DNA from: Nonomuraea sp. PA05
GTDB taxonomy: Bacteria > Actinomycetota > Actinomycetes > Streptosporangiales > Streptosporangiaceae
DNA: 64,000 bases
Direction of reading: 5' to 3'
NCBI RefSeq assembly: GCF_008086045.1
Contig: NZ_VSEY01000043.1
Location: forward strand, 56,834-120,833
The notes beneath the pieces were generated by a model. The model was not told the DNA's origin. It did not search any database and worked only from the letters and a program-made list of their open reading frames with translations. Of the stretch, positions 39,010 to 47,764 are shown piece by piece; position 1 is the stretch's first letter, and every line of letters begins with the position of its first letter. A program made the translations under genes and the position numbers.

Positions 39010-40449
39010 GTGAGATTTCTCAACGACCTCGAGCCACATTACGACCTGACCTATAGCGACGTGTTCATGGTCCCGTCGCGTTCCGCGGTCGGCTCCCGGC
39101 TCGCCGTCGATCTTTCGACGAACGACGGCACGGGCACCACCATCCCGATCGTCGTGGCCAACATGACGGCAGTCGCCGGGCGGCGCATGGCCGAGACCGT
39201 CGCGCGGCGCGGCGGCATCACCGTGATCCCGCAGGACATTCCGCTCGACGTCGTGGCGGAGGTCGTCGACTGGGTCAAGAAGCGCGACCTCGTCCACGAC
39301 ACGCCCCTCACCCTGACCCCGCACGACACCGTCGGCGAGGCCCTGCAACTGCTGCCCAAGCGGGCGCACAACGCGATCATCGTGGTCGACTGGGAGAACC
39401 GCCCCGTCGGCGTCGTCACCGAGGCCGACTGCCGCGACGTGGACATGTTCACGCAACTCTCCCACGTCATGTCGAGCGAGCTGCTCACGCTGCCCGCCGG
39501 GCTCGACCCGCGCACCGCCTTCGACCGCCTGCACGAGGGCCGGCACCGGCTGGCGCCCATCGTGGACGGCGAAGGGCGGCTCGTCGGCATCCTCACCCGC
39601 ACGGGCGCCCTGCGCGCCACCCTCTACCAGCCGGCCGTGGACGCCGGGGGCAAGCTGCGCATCGCCGCCGCCGTCGGCGTGAACGGCGACGTCGCCGCCA
39701 AGGCCAAGGAACTGCTGGAGGCCGGGATCGACTGCCTGGTCGTCGACACCGCGCACGGCCACCAGGACAAGATGGTCGCCGCGCTGCGCGCCGTCAGGGC
39801 CCTCGACCCCGGCGTGCCCGTCGCCGCAGGCAACGTCGTCACCGCCGACGGCGTGCGCGACCTGGTGGACGCCGGAGCCGACATCCTCAAGGTCGGCGTC
39901 GGGCCAGGCGCCATGTGCACCACCCGGATGATGACCGGCGTCGGCCGGCCGCAGTTCTCCGCCGTGCTGGAGTGCGCCGCCGAGGCCCGCCGCCTGGGAC
40001 GGCACGTGTGGGCCGACGGCGGCGTGCGCCACCCGCGTGACGTGGCGCTGGCCCTGGCCGCCGGGGCGTCGAACGTGATGATCGGGTCGTGGTTCGCGGG
40101 GACGTACGAGTCGCCCGGCGACACCCACCACGACGCGAACGGGCGGGCGTACAAGGAGAACTACGGCATGGCCTCCGCGCGGGCCGTGCGGCTGCGGACG
40201 GCCGAGGACTCCGCGTTCGACCGGGCCAGGAAGGCGCTGTTCGAAGAGGGCATCTCGACGTCCAGGATGTACCTCGATCCGAAGCGGCCCAGTGTGGAGG
40301 ACCAGATCGACGCCATCGTGGCCGGGCTGCGGTCGTCGTGCACGTACGCGGGGGCCTCGACCCTGGAGGAGTTCCACGCCAAGGCCGTCGTGGGGATCCA
40401 GAGCGGGTCGGGGTACGCGGAGGGCATGCCACTGCACCAGAGCTGGTGA
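39010..40449 (+). CDS. guaB1: GuaB1-type GMP reductase (IMP dehydrogenase family with CBS domains)
   Basis: A 479-residue IMPDH/GMPR-family enzyme, the same length as mycobacterial GuaB1, which reduces GMP to IMP. The barrel begins DLTYSDVFMVPSRS; two CBS domains (about 95-205) are inserted; the catalytic Cys is in KVGVGPGAMCTTRMMTGVGRP and the flap ends in GYAEGMPLHQSW. The GTG at 39010 (protein start RFLNDLEP after the initiator) was chosen because it reproduces the family N-terminus and lies eight bases after a TAAGAT -10 box (38996-39001), consistent with a leaderless message. Confidence 0.9.
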   Translation: MRFLNDLEPHYDLTYSDVFMVPSRSAVGSRLAVDLSTNDGTGTTIPIVVANMTAVAGRRMAETVARRGGITVIPQDIPLDVVAEVVDWVKKRDLVHDTPLTLTPHDTVGEALQLLPKRAHNAIIVVDWENRPVGVVTEADCRDVDMFTQLSHVMSSELLTLPAGLDPRTAFDRLHEGRHRLAPIVDGEGRLVGILTRTGALRATLYQPAVDAGGKLRIAAAVGVNGDVAAKAKELLEAGIDCLVVDTAHGHQDKMVAALRAVRALDPGVPVAAGNVVTADGVRDLVDAGADILKVGVGPGAMCTTRMMTGVGRPQFSAVLECAAEARRLGRHVWADGGVRHPRDVALALAAGASNVMIGSWFAGTYESPGDTHHDANGRAYKENYGMASARAVRLRTAEDSAFDRARKALFEEGISTSRMYLDPKRPSVEDQIDAIVAGLRSSCTYAGASTLEEFHAKAVVGIQSGSGYAEGMPLHQSW

Positions 40450-40537
40450 GGGGGCGCCTCCTGCGCCGGTGATTCTTGCACCGGTGATTCTTGCGCCGGT
40501 GATTCTTGCGTCGGCGCCTCCTGCGCCGGTGACTCCC
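40448..40537. repeat. 15-bp tandem repeat between guaB1 and an SDR gene
   Basis: Six 15-bp units, consensus GCGCCGGTGATTCTT with a GCGTCGGCGCCTCCT variant at both ends. It fills almost the whole gap between the convergent guaB1 and SDR stops, where a terminator would be expected. Confidence 0.88.
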
Positions 40538-41298
40538 TACGTCTGGGTTCTGCGCCAGCCGCCCGCCGCGTTGATGCCGCCGTCCACGTGCAGCGTCGTG
40601 CCGGTCACGAACCTGGCCAGGTCACCGGCCAGGAACACGGCCGCCGCGGCGGCGTCGCAGGGCTCGCCCAGGTGGCCGAGCGGCGGCACGCGTACCGGCT
40701 CGTAGGGCAGCGGGCGGGCCAGCATGCGCTCGCGCACGCCCCCCTCGCCCTCGGTCGGGATCGCATCGGGGGCGATGGCGTTCACCCTGACGCCCCTGGG
40801 CGCCAGCTCCAGCGCCAGCGACTTCGTCAGGCTCTCCACGGCCGCCTTCATGGCCGCGTACACGGCGAAACCGGGCGCGGCCTGATGGGCCTCGCTCGAC
40901 GTCACGTTGATGATCGACGCGCCCGGGAGCATCAACGGCAGCAAAGCCCGGATCATGCCGGTGACCTGCGTGAAGTTCTCCTCGATGAGGATCTGCTCGC
41001 CGCGCGCCGAGGTGTCGGCGAACCCGGCGTGAAAGGTGCCGCCCGCGTTGTTGACCAGCACGTCCACCCGGCCCCACCGCTCGCGTACGGCCTGGGCGAA
41101 GACCTCCACCGCCACGTGGTCGCGCACGTCGAGCGTCATCGCCAGCTCGCCGTCGGGCTTGTCGCGGTCGCAGACCGCGACGTGCGCGCCGAACGCGGCG
41201 AACGCCTCCGCGATGGCCAGGCCGAGGCCTCTGGCAGCCCCGGTGACGACGGCCACGCGGCCGGTGAGCAGGAACGCGTCGGGAGAAAGGGCGGCCAT
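40537..41298 (-). CDS. Short-chain dehydrogenase/reductase
   Basis: A 253-residue classical SDR. It has VAVVTGAARGLGLAIAE for NAD(P) binding, LVNNAGG, the catalytic Ser in INVTSSEAHQA and YAAMK (Tyr-x-x-x-Lys), followed by the usual C-terminal FVTGTTLHVDGG. It oxidises or reduces a hydroxyl/keto group on an unknown substrate. The ATG at 41298 gives MAALSPDAFLLTGRVAVV; longer frames run into repeats and the FKBP gene. Divergent from the FKBP gene across 78 bases. Confidence 0.9.
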   Translation of the reverse strand: MAALSPDAFLLTGRVAVVTGAARGLGLAIAEAFAAFGAHVAVCDRDKPDGELAMTLDVRDHVAVEVFAQAVRERWGRVDVLVNNAGGTFHAGFADTSARGEQILIEENFTQVTGMIRALLPLMLPGASIINVTSSEAHQAAPGFAVYAAMKAAVESLTKSLALELAPRGVRVNAIAPDAIPTEGEGGVRERMLARPLPYEPVRVPPLGHLGEPCDAAAAAVFLAGDLARFVTGTTLHVDGGINAAGGWRRTQT

Positions 41299-41376
41299 GA
41301 ACGTTGACGATATCCCGAGCGCATAGAGTCGTCGGGTCCATTCTCTTCGAGAACAACCGTCAACAGGAGCACTTTC

Positions 41377-41751
41377 GTGGCACTCCAGAAGCCCGAGATC
41401 GATTTTCCGGGCGGCGAACCGCCCAAGGACCTCGAGATCGAGGACCTGACCGTCGGCGACGGCGACGAGGCCAAGCCCGGCCAGAACGTGCGCGTCCACT
41501 ACGTGGGCGTGTCCTTCTCGACCGGGGAGGAGTTCGACGCGTCGTGGAACCGCGGCCAGCCGTTCGAGTTCCCACTGGGCGCCGGGCGCGTCATCGGGGG
41601 CTGGGACCAGGGCGTGGCGGGCATGAAGGTCGGCGGCCGGCGCAAGCTGGTCATCCCGCCGCACCTCGGCTACGGCACCCGTGGCGCCCCTCCGCGCATC
41701 AAGCCGAACGAGACGCTCATCTTCGTCGTCGACCTGCTCGGCGTGAGCTGA
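41377..41751 (+). CDS. FKBP-type peptidyl-prolyl cis-trans isomerase
   Basis: A 124-residue single-domain FKBP without signal peptide, so cytoplasmic. Core motifs are VRVHYVGVSFSTGEEFDASW, the active-site loop PFEFPLGAGRVIGGWDQGVAGMKVGGRRKLVIPP and LGYG; the end ETLIFVVDLLGV is typical. It accelerates proline isomerisation in folding proteins. The GTG at 41377 has CAGGAG seven bases upstream. Confidence 0.95.
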   Translation: MALQKPEIDFPGGEPPKDLEIEDLTVGDGDEAKPGQNVRVHYVGVSFSTGEEFDASWNRGQPFEFPLGAGRVIGGWDQGVAGMKVGGRRKLVIPPHLGYGTRGAPPRIKPNETLIFVVDLLGVS

Positions 41752-41793
41752 CGTTCCCGCGGTGAGGCGCCGGCGCATGGCGGCCCGGCGCCT

Positions 41794-41995
41794 TCCCGCG
41801 CCCCTCGCGCGCCCTTTCCGTGTCGCTCGCGCGCCCTTCGCGCACCCCTCGCGCGCCCTTCGCGCACCCCTCGCGCGCCCTTCGCGCACCCCTCGCGCAC
41901 CCCTCGCGCGCCCTTCGCGCACCCCTCGCGCGCCCTTCCCGTGTCGCTCGCGCGCCCTTCCCCTGTTGCTCGCGCGCCCTTCGCGCGCCCTTCGT
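41794..41995. repeat. 11-bp tandem repeat array upstream of the DNA ligase
   Basis: About 17-19 units of 11 bp, consensus TCGCGC(G/A)CCC(T/C), with the G and A forms often alternating to give a 22-bp super-unit. Some units are interrupted by TTTCCGTGTCGC-type variants. It fills most of the 367-base gap between the FKBP and DNA ligase genes; I see no gene in that gap. Both strands stay open by composition only. Confidence 0.88.
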
Positions 41996-42118
41996 GTCCT
42001 TCCCCCGTGCCTTGCCGCGCCCCTCGGCACACGGGCGGATATCGGTCTTCTTCCGCTCATCGACACACGGGTCAATTTCAAGTGGGGAAATGTCGTCGGC
42101 TTGAGGCACGATAGGCGT

Positions 42119-43642
42119 GTGCTTCTGATCGACGTGGTCCGGGTGTCCGAGGCGGTGACGCGCACGTCCGCGAGGCTCGGCAAGGTGGGTCACCTGGCGG
42201 AGCTGCTGGGCCGGGTCGGGCCCGAAGAGGCGGAGATCGCGATCTCCTACCTGTCGGGCGAGCTGCCGCAGCGGCAGGTCGGCGTGGGCTGGCGCACGCT
42301 GGAGGACATCCCGCAGCCCAAGCTCGCCGCCACCGCCACGCTCACCGACGCCGACCGGCTGCTGAGCCGGATCAAGGCCGTGTCGGGCCCTGGCTCGCAG
42401 GCGGCGCGCAAGGCGCTGGTGGCCGAGCTGTTCGCGGGGCTGACCAGCCAGGAGCAGCAGTTCATGCGGCGGCTGCTGCACGGCGAGCTGCGCCAGGGCG
42501 CGCTCGACGGCGTCATGATCGAGGCCGTCGCCAAGGCCTCCGGCGCGCCGTCGGCCGACGTGCGCCGCGCGCTGACGCTGCGCGGCTGGCTTCCGGCCGT
42601 GGGCGCCGCGGCGCTGAGCGGCGGGGTGCCCGCGCTGCACGCGTTCCGGCTGGAGGTCGGGCGGGCGGTCGCGCCCATGCTGGCGGGCAGCGCGCCGAAC
42701 GTGGCCGCGGCCCTGGAGAAGGCGGGCGCGCCTGCGGCGCTGGAGTGGAAGCTCGACGGCGTACGCGTCCAGGCTCACCGATCGGGCACCGAGGTGCGCG
42801 TCTTCACCCGCACGCTCGACGACATCACGCCGCAGGTGCCTGAATTGGTCGAGGCGGTGCTGGAGATGCCGTCCGCCGACCTCGTCCTCGACGGCGAGGT
42901 GATCGCGCTGCGCCCCGACGGGCGGCCGCACCCGTTCCAGGTGACCGCCGGCCGTGTCTCCAGCAAGACGAACGTGGCCGCGCTGCGCGAGCAGACGCCG
43001 CTGAGCGTGTTCTTCTTCGACGCCCTGCGCGTGGACGGCGCCGACCTGCTCGACCTGCCCTACGCCCAGCGCCAGGAGGCCCTGGCCCGCACGGTTCCGC
43101 AGGGCCTGTTGACGCCGCGGCTGGTGAGCGGCGACGTCGCCGAGGCGGAGAAGTTCTTCATCGACGTCGTCAAGGCCGGGCACGAGGGCCTGGTGGTCAA
43201 GTCGCTGGCCTCGCCCTACGCGGCTGGGCGGCGCGGGGCGGGCTGGATCAAGGTGAAGCCCCGTCACACGCTCGACCTGGTGGTCCTGGCCGCCGAGTGG
43301 GGCCACGGCAGGCGCGAGGGCAAGCTGTCCAACCTGCACCTGGGGGCGCGCGACCCGGAGGGCGGGTTCGTGATGCTGGGCAAGACGTTCAAGGGGCTGA
43401 CGGACGAGCTGCTGGCCTGGCAGACCCAGCGCTTCCTGGAGCTGGCCGAGGGGCCGACCGACGAGTGGACGGTGCGGCTGCGGCCCGAGCTGGTCGTGGA
43501 GATCGCCTTCGACGGGGTGCAGCGCTCGCCGCGTTACCCGGGGGGCATGGCGCTGCGCTTCGCCCGGGTGCTGCGATACCGGCCGGACAAGCGGGTCGAG
43601 GACGCCGACACCGTCGAGACCGTGCGTTCCCTGATGCTCTGA
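42119..43642 (+). CDS. ligB: ATP-dependent DNA ligase (LigB-type)
   Basis: A 507-residue ligase, matching the length of mycobacterial LigB. The N-terminal DNA-binding domain (about 1-200) is followed by the adenylation domain with the nucleotide-binding Lys in EWKLDGVRVQAH, motif III FFFDALRVDG, motif IV EGLVVKS, motif V GWIKVKPRHTLDLVV, and a C-terminal OB fold. It seals nicks using ATP and is accessory to the NAD-dependent LigA. The GTG at 42119 (LLIDVV follows) is set by the family start; an ATAGGC box just upstream suggests a near-leaderless message. Confidence 0.92.
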   Translation: MLLIDVVRVSEAVTRTSARLGKVGHLAELLGRVGPEEAEIAISYLSGELPQRQVGVGWRTLEDIPQPKLAATATLTDADRLLSRIKAVSGPGSQAARKALVAELFAGLTSQEQQFMRRLLHGELRQGALDGVMIEAVAKASGAPSADVRRALTLRGWLPAVGAAALSGGVPALHAFRLEVGRAVAPMLAGSAPNVAAALEKAGAPAALEWKLDGVRVQAHRSGTEVRVFTRTLDDITPQVPELVEAVLEMPSADLVLDGEVIALRPDGRPHPFQVTAGRVSSKTNVAALREQTPLSVFFFDALRVDGADLLDLPYAQRQEALARTVPQGLLTPRLVSGDVAEAEKFFIDVVKAGHEGLVVKSLASPYAAGRRGAGWIKVKPRHTLDLVVLAAEWGHGRREGKLSNLHLGARDPEGGFVMLGKTFKGLTDELLAWQTQRFLELAEGPTDEWTVRLRPELVVEIAFDGVQRSPRYPGGMALRFARVLRYRPDKRVEDADTVETVRSLML

Positions 43643-43891
43643 TCCTTTTGGTGTTCTCCGGAAACCTGAAGATCCACGGCGTACGCTCGGCTTGGTGGCA
43701 CCCTTTGCGGCTTAAGTGAGATATTTCACTGGACGTCCCATTAAGTTGCCTTTACCTGCTCTTTGTCGCATATGTTCGTGCCCATCGCGCGGGATCCCCC
43801 ACCCCGCGCCAGGATCGGCCGCCGCATGCCCCCACTCCCCACGGACCCGGCCTTTCCCCGTCCTTTCCCCTATCTAGGACCGTGGTTTACC

Positions 43892-44773
43892 TTGGGTCAG
43901 CACACCCGCAAGCCGTCTCCCCAGGACCCTCGCGAGCCGTCCGGCTCCCAGCGCAAGGCCACCTCGAACCCCAGCCCGCAGCGCAAGGCCACCTCGAACC
44001 CCAGCCCGCAGCGTAAGGCCACCTCGAACCCCAGCCCGCAGCGTAAGGCCACCTCGAACCCCAGCTCACAGCGCAAGACCACCTCGAACCGGCGCCGCTG
44101 GACCACCGTCGCCGCCGGCGCGGCCGTCGTCGCCGCCGCCTCCACCACCGCCTGGGCCGCCATCGGCAACGACTCCCCCGCCCGGACGACGGCCTCCACT
44201 CCGAAGCCCTCCTCGTCCCCCGTCCCCGAGGCCCCCAAGGCTCCTGCCGCTGCGGCGGCCCGGCAGCCTTCCTCGCAGCCGAGCCCGTCCACCACGAAGC
44301 AGCCCAGATCCCCGCAGCCCTCCCCGGCCACCGCGGCCCCATCCCACCGGACCTCGGACTCTTCCCCCGAGACCTCGCAGCCTTCCCCCCAGGCTTCGAA
44401 GGAGGCCGCGCATCAGGCCGAGTCCAAGGTCCGGACGGAGACCGCCAAGACAGAGGCCACAAAGGCGCCAAAGTTCCGCGTCCTGTCCGCCGGAAGCTGC
44501 GGCGCCTCCTACTACGGCGAGCCCCAGATGACCGCCAGCGGCGAACGCTTCAACCCCTCCGCCATGACCGCCGCCCACAAGACCCTCCCTCTGGGCAGCA
44601 AGGTCCGCGTCACCAACTCGGACAACGGCGAGTCCGTCACGGTCCGCATCAACGACCGCGGCCCCTACATCGGCGGACGCTGCCTCGACCTGTCCAAAGC
44701 CGCCTTCGCCGCCATCGGGAACATCAACTCCGGAGTGATGCGGGTCAAGTACGAGGTGCTCGGCCGCCGCTAG
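43892..44773 (+). CDS. RlpA-type double-psi beta-barrel membrane protein with QRKATSNPSP repeats
   Basis: A 293-residue predicted type II membrane protein. Residues about 20-68 are a cytoplasmic tail of five QRKATSNPSP repeats; a transmembrane segment (TTVAAGAAVVAAASTTAWAA) follows near 72-92; a long Ser/Pro/Lys linker leads to a C-terminal RlpA domain (about 205-293; CGASYYGEPQMTASGERFN, KTLPLGSKVRVT, and NDRGPYIGGRCLDLS with the catalytic-type Asp). RlpA domains act on peptidoglycan glycans. The TTG at 43892 (GQHTRKPSP follows) is my preferred start, with AGGA upstream; an ATG at 43772 is possible. Uncertain start, secure domain. Confidence 0.8.
   Translation: MGQHTRKPSPQDPREPSGSQRKATSNPSPQRKATSNPSPQRKATSNPSPQRKATSNPSSQRKTTSNRRRWTTVAAGAAVVAAASTTAWAAIGNDSPARTTASTPKPSSSPVPEAPKAPAAAAARQPSSQPSPSTTKQPRSPQPSPATAAPSHRTSDSSPETSQPSPQASKEAAHQAESKVRTETAKTEATKAPKFRVLSAGSCGASYYGEPQMTASGERFNPSAMTAAHKTLPLGSKVRVTNSDNGESVTVRINDRGPYIGGRCLDLSKAAFAAIGNINSGVMRVKYEVLGRR
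43949..44092 (+). repeat. 30-bp in-frame repeat in the RlpA-domain gene
   Basis: Five 30-bp units encode QRKATSNPSP; the first four differ by one or two silent bases, the fifth is diverged and partial. The repeat gives a basic cytoplasmic tail. Confidence 0.9.
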
Positions 44774-44812
44774 CGGAAAGCGCCCGCGAATTACCCCTCT
44801 GCGGCCCGCAGG

Positions 44813-45406
44813 TCACTTCACCAGGCGAATTGTCATCGGGTAACGGAAATTGCCCTCCGACAACGCCGAGACGCCGCCGACGATCGACAGGATTAGGGCC
44901 GCGACCCAGATGAACGGCACCAGCACGATCCCGACCACGGTCAGCGGCAGCAATATCGAAGCGCCGACGACCGTGATCTGGAAGTTCAGCGCCTCCAGCG
45001 CGTGCTTGCGAATGTAAGGCGAGGTCTTCCCGCCGGTGAGCAGCAGGAGCAGCGGGCCGAGGATCGGGAAACCGACGATCGGCAGCGCGTGCGCGAGAGC
45101 TCCGCCGAGGCGCTCGTTGCTCTCCGCCATCCCCGCCGGAGCCGCCGGATGCGAAAGCGCGGCGGCCCTGGGCACGGCCTGCTGGCCGTAAAGCTCGTTC
45201 ATGATGGGCACGAGGTCGCCGTGCGTGCGCGCCGTCATGGCACGCTCCAGGCGGTCGTCGAATTCGAGCTTGTCGAAGCGGCCTTCCGCGTATGCGGCTT
45301 TGACGTGCTCGACCACGTTCTCTCGGTCCTGGTTGGTGACGCGCAGATGAGCTGGCGGCACCTGTCCCGGCCCAGGGGTTTTCGGTACCCCAGCCATAAT
45401 CGCCAT
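44813..45406 (-). CDS. DUF1707/DUF4870 membrane protein
   Basis: A 197-residue protein. Residues about 16-70 are a DUF1707 domain (LRVTNQDRENVVEHVKAAYAEGRFDKLEFDDRLERAMTARTHGDL). The C-terminal half has three hydrophobic helices in a DUF4870 arrangement (LAHALPIVGFPILGPLLLLL, NFQITVVGASILLPLTVVG, FIWVAALILSIVGG). GAGGAGAGG precedes the ATG at 45406. Function unknown; the fusion is common in actinomycetes. Confidence 0.85.
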   Translation of the reverse strand: MAIMAGVPKTPGPGQVPPAHLRVTNQDRENVVEHVKAAYAEGRFDKLEFDDRLERAMTARTHGDLVPIMNELYGQQAVPRAAALSHPAAPAGMAESNERLGGALAHALPIVGFPILGPLLLLLTGGKTSPYIRKHALEALNFQITVVGASILLPLTVVGIVLVPFIWVAALILSIVGGVSALSEGNFRYPMTIRLVK

Positions 45407-45539
45407 GCCTCTCCTCAGAGAATCGAACGGTCTCCTCACATACTGCGTCCTGCTTGCCCGGGGTGCCATCGGGAGAATCCCGGATTCGTCCCCTAGATCA
45501 TCCCCGACGCGGCGGCTCCAGACGGTATAAAAAGGATTC

Positions 45540-45884
45540 ATGAGATGGCGAGACCGCTACGGCATTCGTCGACTGCGCGGCAGAAAGATCGCGAAGTTCG
45601 ACCGCGAGGCGACTGACGCCGACATCGAGGCGCTCATCGCCTTCGCCCGTTCGCGGCGCGGTGTCGAGTTCTACGTCGAGCCGGAGACGTTCGCCACCGA
45701 CACGACCGCCGTGGCGGTGGCCGACGACGGCGAGTGGACCAGGCGAAGGGTCGGCTCGCCCGCTGTGATCCACAAGGTCGCCCGTGATCTTGCCTTGCCT
45801 GTGTACGACGTTCAGCTCACCGGGTACCCGCAGCGGATGCGTGCGTACAACGAGCGTCGCAGGAAGGAAGAAGGCAACCTCTGA
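45540..45884 (+). CDS. Conserved actinobacterial hypothetical protein
   Basis: A 114-residue soluble protein. It is basic at both ends (MRWRDRYGIRRLRGRKI and MRAYNERRRKEEG) with a mixed alpha/beta middle (RGVEFYVEPETFATDTTAVAVADDGEWTRRRV). I recognise the type from actinomycete genomes but know no function. AAAGGA lies four bases before the ATG. It is divergent from the DUF1707 gene and ends at a hairpin. Confidence 0.78.
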   Translation: MRWRDRYGIRRLRGRKIAKFDREATDADIEALIAFARSRRGVEFYVEPETFATDTTAVAVADDGEWTRRRVGSPAVIHKVARDLALPVYDVQLTGYPQRMRAYNERRRKEEGNL

Positions 45885-45894
45885 CGCCCCTCCC

Positions 45895-45923
45895 CTGGCC
45901 CGCGCGCGCGGCGCTCGGGCCAG
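45895..45923. terminator. Bidirectional hairpin between convergent genes
   Basis: CTGGCCCG (45895-45902) pairs perfectly with CGGGCCAG (45916-45923), 13-base loop, in the 51-base gap between two convergent genes. Confidence 0.68.
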
Positions 45924-45935
45924 GTCGATCTCTCG

Positions 45936-46322
45936 TCACATCAGGGTGCGGGCGTACGCGGCGTTGGTGTAGTCGCGCCACTCGACGATCCGGCCGTCGC
46001 GCAGCCGGTAGACCGCCATGTTCCTGATCGGGGCGAGCGGGCGGCCGGGCAGGGCGAGCCCGTGGATCTGTTCCGCGATGACGACGTCGCCGTTCACCGC
46101 CTGGTGGAGGGTGGTGAACTCGACGCGTTCCATGGCGGAGAAGACCCCGGCCCACATGCTGATCACCTGGTCACGGCCCCTGATCTCGCGGTCGCCGTAG
46201 TTCTCGAACACGATGTCCGGGTCGAGGTAGGGGGTGAGCCTGGTGGCGTTCATGGTGGCGAAGAGGCTGACGAACTCCTTGACGACGGCGCCGTTGTCGA
46301 TGGTGGTCTGGGTGTCGCTCAT
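45936..46322 (-). CDS. SnoaL/limonene-1,2-epoxide hydrolase-like protein
   Basis: A 128-residue cone-shaped alpha+beta barrel protein. YLDPDIVFENYGDREIRGRDQV and MAVYRLRDGRIVEWRDYTN match the SnoaL-like family; the Arg-Asp pair in EWRDY and upstream Asp residues recall limonene-1,2-epoxide hydrolase, but ketosteroid isomerase-like members share the pattern. ACAGGAG precedes the ATG at 46322. It is last of three same-strand genes with an alpha/beta epoxide hydrolase and another NTF2-like protein. Confidence 0.82.
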   Translation of the reverse strand: MSDTQTTIDNGAVVKEFVSLFATMNATRLTPYLDPDIVFENYGDREIRGRDQVISMWAGVFSAMERVEFTTLHQAVNGDVVIAEQIHGLALPGRPLAPIRNMAVYRLRDGRIVEWRDYTNAAYARTLM

Positions 46323-46361
46323 GGTTGTCGCTCCTGTCCTGTGCAAAGAAATCAACTGCGA

Positions 46362-46500
46362 GGGGATCGGCTCCGAGGGGGATCGGCCCGGGGAATCGGC
46401 TCCGGGGAATCGGCTCCGGGGAATCGGCTCCGGGGAATCGGCTCCGAGCGGGGATCAGCATCGGGAAGATCAGCTCCAAGCGGGGATCAGCATCGGAGGA
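46362..46500. repeat. 15-bp tandem repeat between the epoxide hydrolase and SnoaL genes
   Basis: About six units of consensus GGGGAATCGGCTCCG, followed by longer degenerate copies with GGGGATCAGCATCGG. It fills the 178-base gap inside an apparent operon. Confidence 0.85.
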
Positions 46501-47727
46501 TCAGCGCAGCTTGCGGAAGGTCTCCCTGATGTCCTGGGTGAAGGCCTCAGGGTTCTCGTAGTGCACGAAGTGGCCGCCCTTCATGTGGGCGTTGACGTTG
46601 ATCACGTTGAACGAGCCGCGCGTCGGGCCGTTCTCGAAGGCGGCGATCCGCTCCTCCACGGTGTTCACCCCGGGCGGGTAGGCGTCGCCCAGCAGGAAGG
46701 TGAAGCCGGCCGGCGGCTCGACGACGGGCTGGCGGTCGTGCGAGGGCACCCACGGGTAGCGCACCGCGTTGCGGTACATCCGGATCGACGAGCCGATGGC
46801 CTGGTTCACCCAGAAGGCGGTGGCCTCGGCGAGGATGAAGTCGCGCGGGAAGTTCGCCGCGAAGTCGCCCCGCTTGTCACTCCACTTCTTCCAGCGCCGC
46901 AGGAGCCAGGCGAGCATGCCGATGGGCGAGTCGTTCAGGCCGTGGGTGAGGGTCGATCCGTCGAGCATGTGCACCGCCACGTGCGAGACGTACGTGCTGA
47001 CCAGGTTCTCCAAGCCGGCCCGCAGCTCGGGAGTGGCGTCCTCGGGGATCTTCGCGCCGTCGGTCAGGTCCCAGAACCGCTCGTTGGCGAACTGCCCCGG
47101 CGGCAGGTCGTGACCGAAGTGCAGGCCGATGATGCTGTCCGCGTACTTGTGGCCGAGCGCGCTGGTGACGAGGGCGCCGTAGTCGGAGCCCGCGGCGGCG
47201 TATCTCTCGTGACCCAGCACGTCCTTCATCAGCTTGTGCATGATGTCGGCGATCTTCCAGTAGTTGAGATCACCCCTGCCGACGGGGGTTGACCAGGCGA
47301 AGCCGGGCAGGTCGGGGATGATGACGTCGAACGAGTCCGCCGGGTCGCCGCCGTGCGCGGCGGGGTCCGTGAGCGGGCCGATCAGCGGCAGGCTGAACCC
47401 GCTCGACCACGGCCAGCCCGACAGCACCACGAGCGGCACCGGGTTCGGCCCCTTGCCGGGCACGCGATAGTAGTGCACGGGCGTGCCGTCGATCTCCACC
47501 TTGTACTGGTCGTGGGCGTTCAGCCGCTGCTCCTGGGCCCGCCAGTCGAACCCGTCCGCCCAGTACTCGACGAGCGGTTTGAGGTAGGCGGTACTGATTC
47601 CGTAGTACTCCTCCTCGTTGTCCAGGTCGTCGAAGAAGCGGGTCCTCCTCAGGCGATCCCTGAGGTCGTCCAGGGCCTCCTGGGGCACGTCGATCTTGTA
47701 CGGTTCCGGCTTGTTCGCGCTGTTCAT
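46501..47727 (-). CDS. Epoxide hydrolase with EHN domain (microsomal type)
   Basis: A 408-residue alpha/beta hydrolase with the N-terminal EHN domain (about 8-110, PEPYKIDVPQEALDDLRDRLRRTRF). The oxyanion motif is LSGWPWSSGF, the nucleophile Asp is in AAAGSDYGALV, the oxirane-activating Tyr candidates lie in the lid, and the C-terminal His is in KGGHFVHYENPE. It would hydrolyse epoxides to diols. No signal peptide. It probably shares a transcript with the NTF2-like gene upstream (37-base gap) and the SnoaL gene downstream. The start codon has a weak ribosome binding site. Confidence 0.9.
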   Translation of the reverse strand: MNSANKPEPYKIDVPQEALDDLRDRLRRTRFFDDLDNEEEYYGISTAYLKPLVEYWADGFDWRAQEQRLNAHDQYKVEIDGTPVHYYRVPGKGPNPVPLVVLSGWPWSSGFSLPLIGPLTDPAAHGGDPADSFDVIIPDLPGFAWSTPVGRGDLNYWKIADIMHKLMKDVLGHERYAAAGSDYGALVTSALGHKYADSIIGLHFGHDLPPGQFANERFWDLTDGAKIPEDATPELRAGLENLVSTYVSHVAVHMLDGSTLTHGLNDSPIGMLAWLLRRWKKWSDKRGDFAANFPRDFILAEATAFWVNQAIGSSIRMYRNAVRYPWVPSHDRQPVVEPPAGFTFLLGDAYPPGVNTVEERIAAFENGPTRGSFNVINVNAHMKGGHFVHYENPEAFTQDIRETFRKLR

Positions 47728-47764
47728 GGCATTACTGCTTTCGTCCGTGTGGTGGTGGTCGTGG

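Noticed and set aside
41794..41995. A CRISPR array or gene in the 11-bp repeat region (and in the other arrays)
   Set aside because: Units are directly adjacent with no unique spacers, there are no cas genes, and the open frames are simple repeat translations.
43643..43891. A c-di-AMP (ydaO) riboswitch or operator before the RlpA-domain gene
   Set aside because: Such riboswitches occur before actinobacterial cell-wall genes, but I could not find the conserved core. The short AGTGA/TCACT inverted repeat at 43715-43730 is too small to call.
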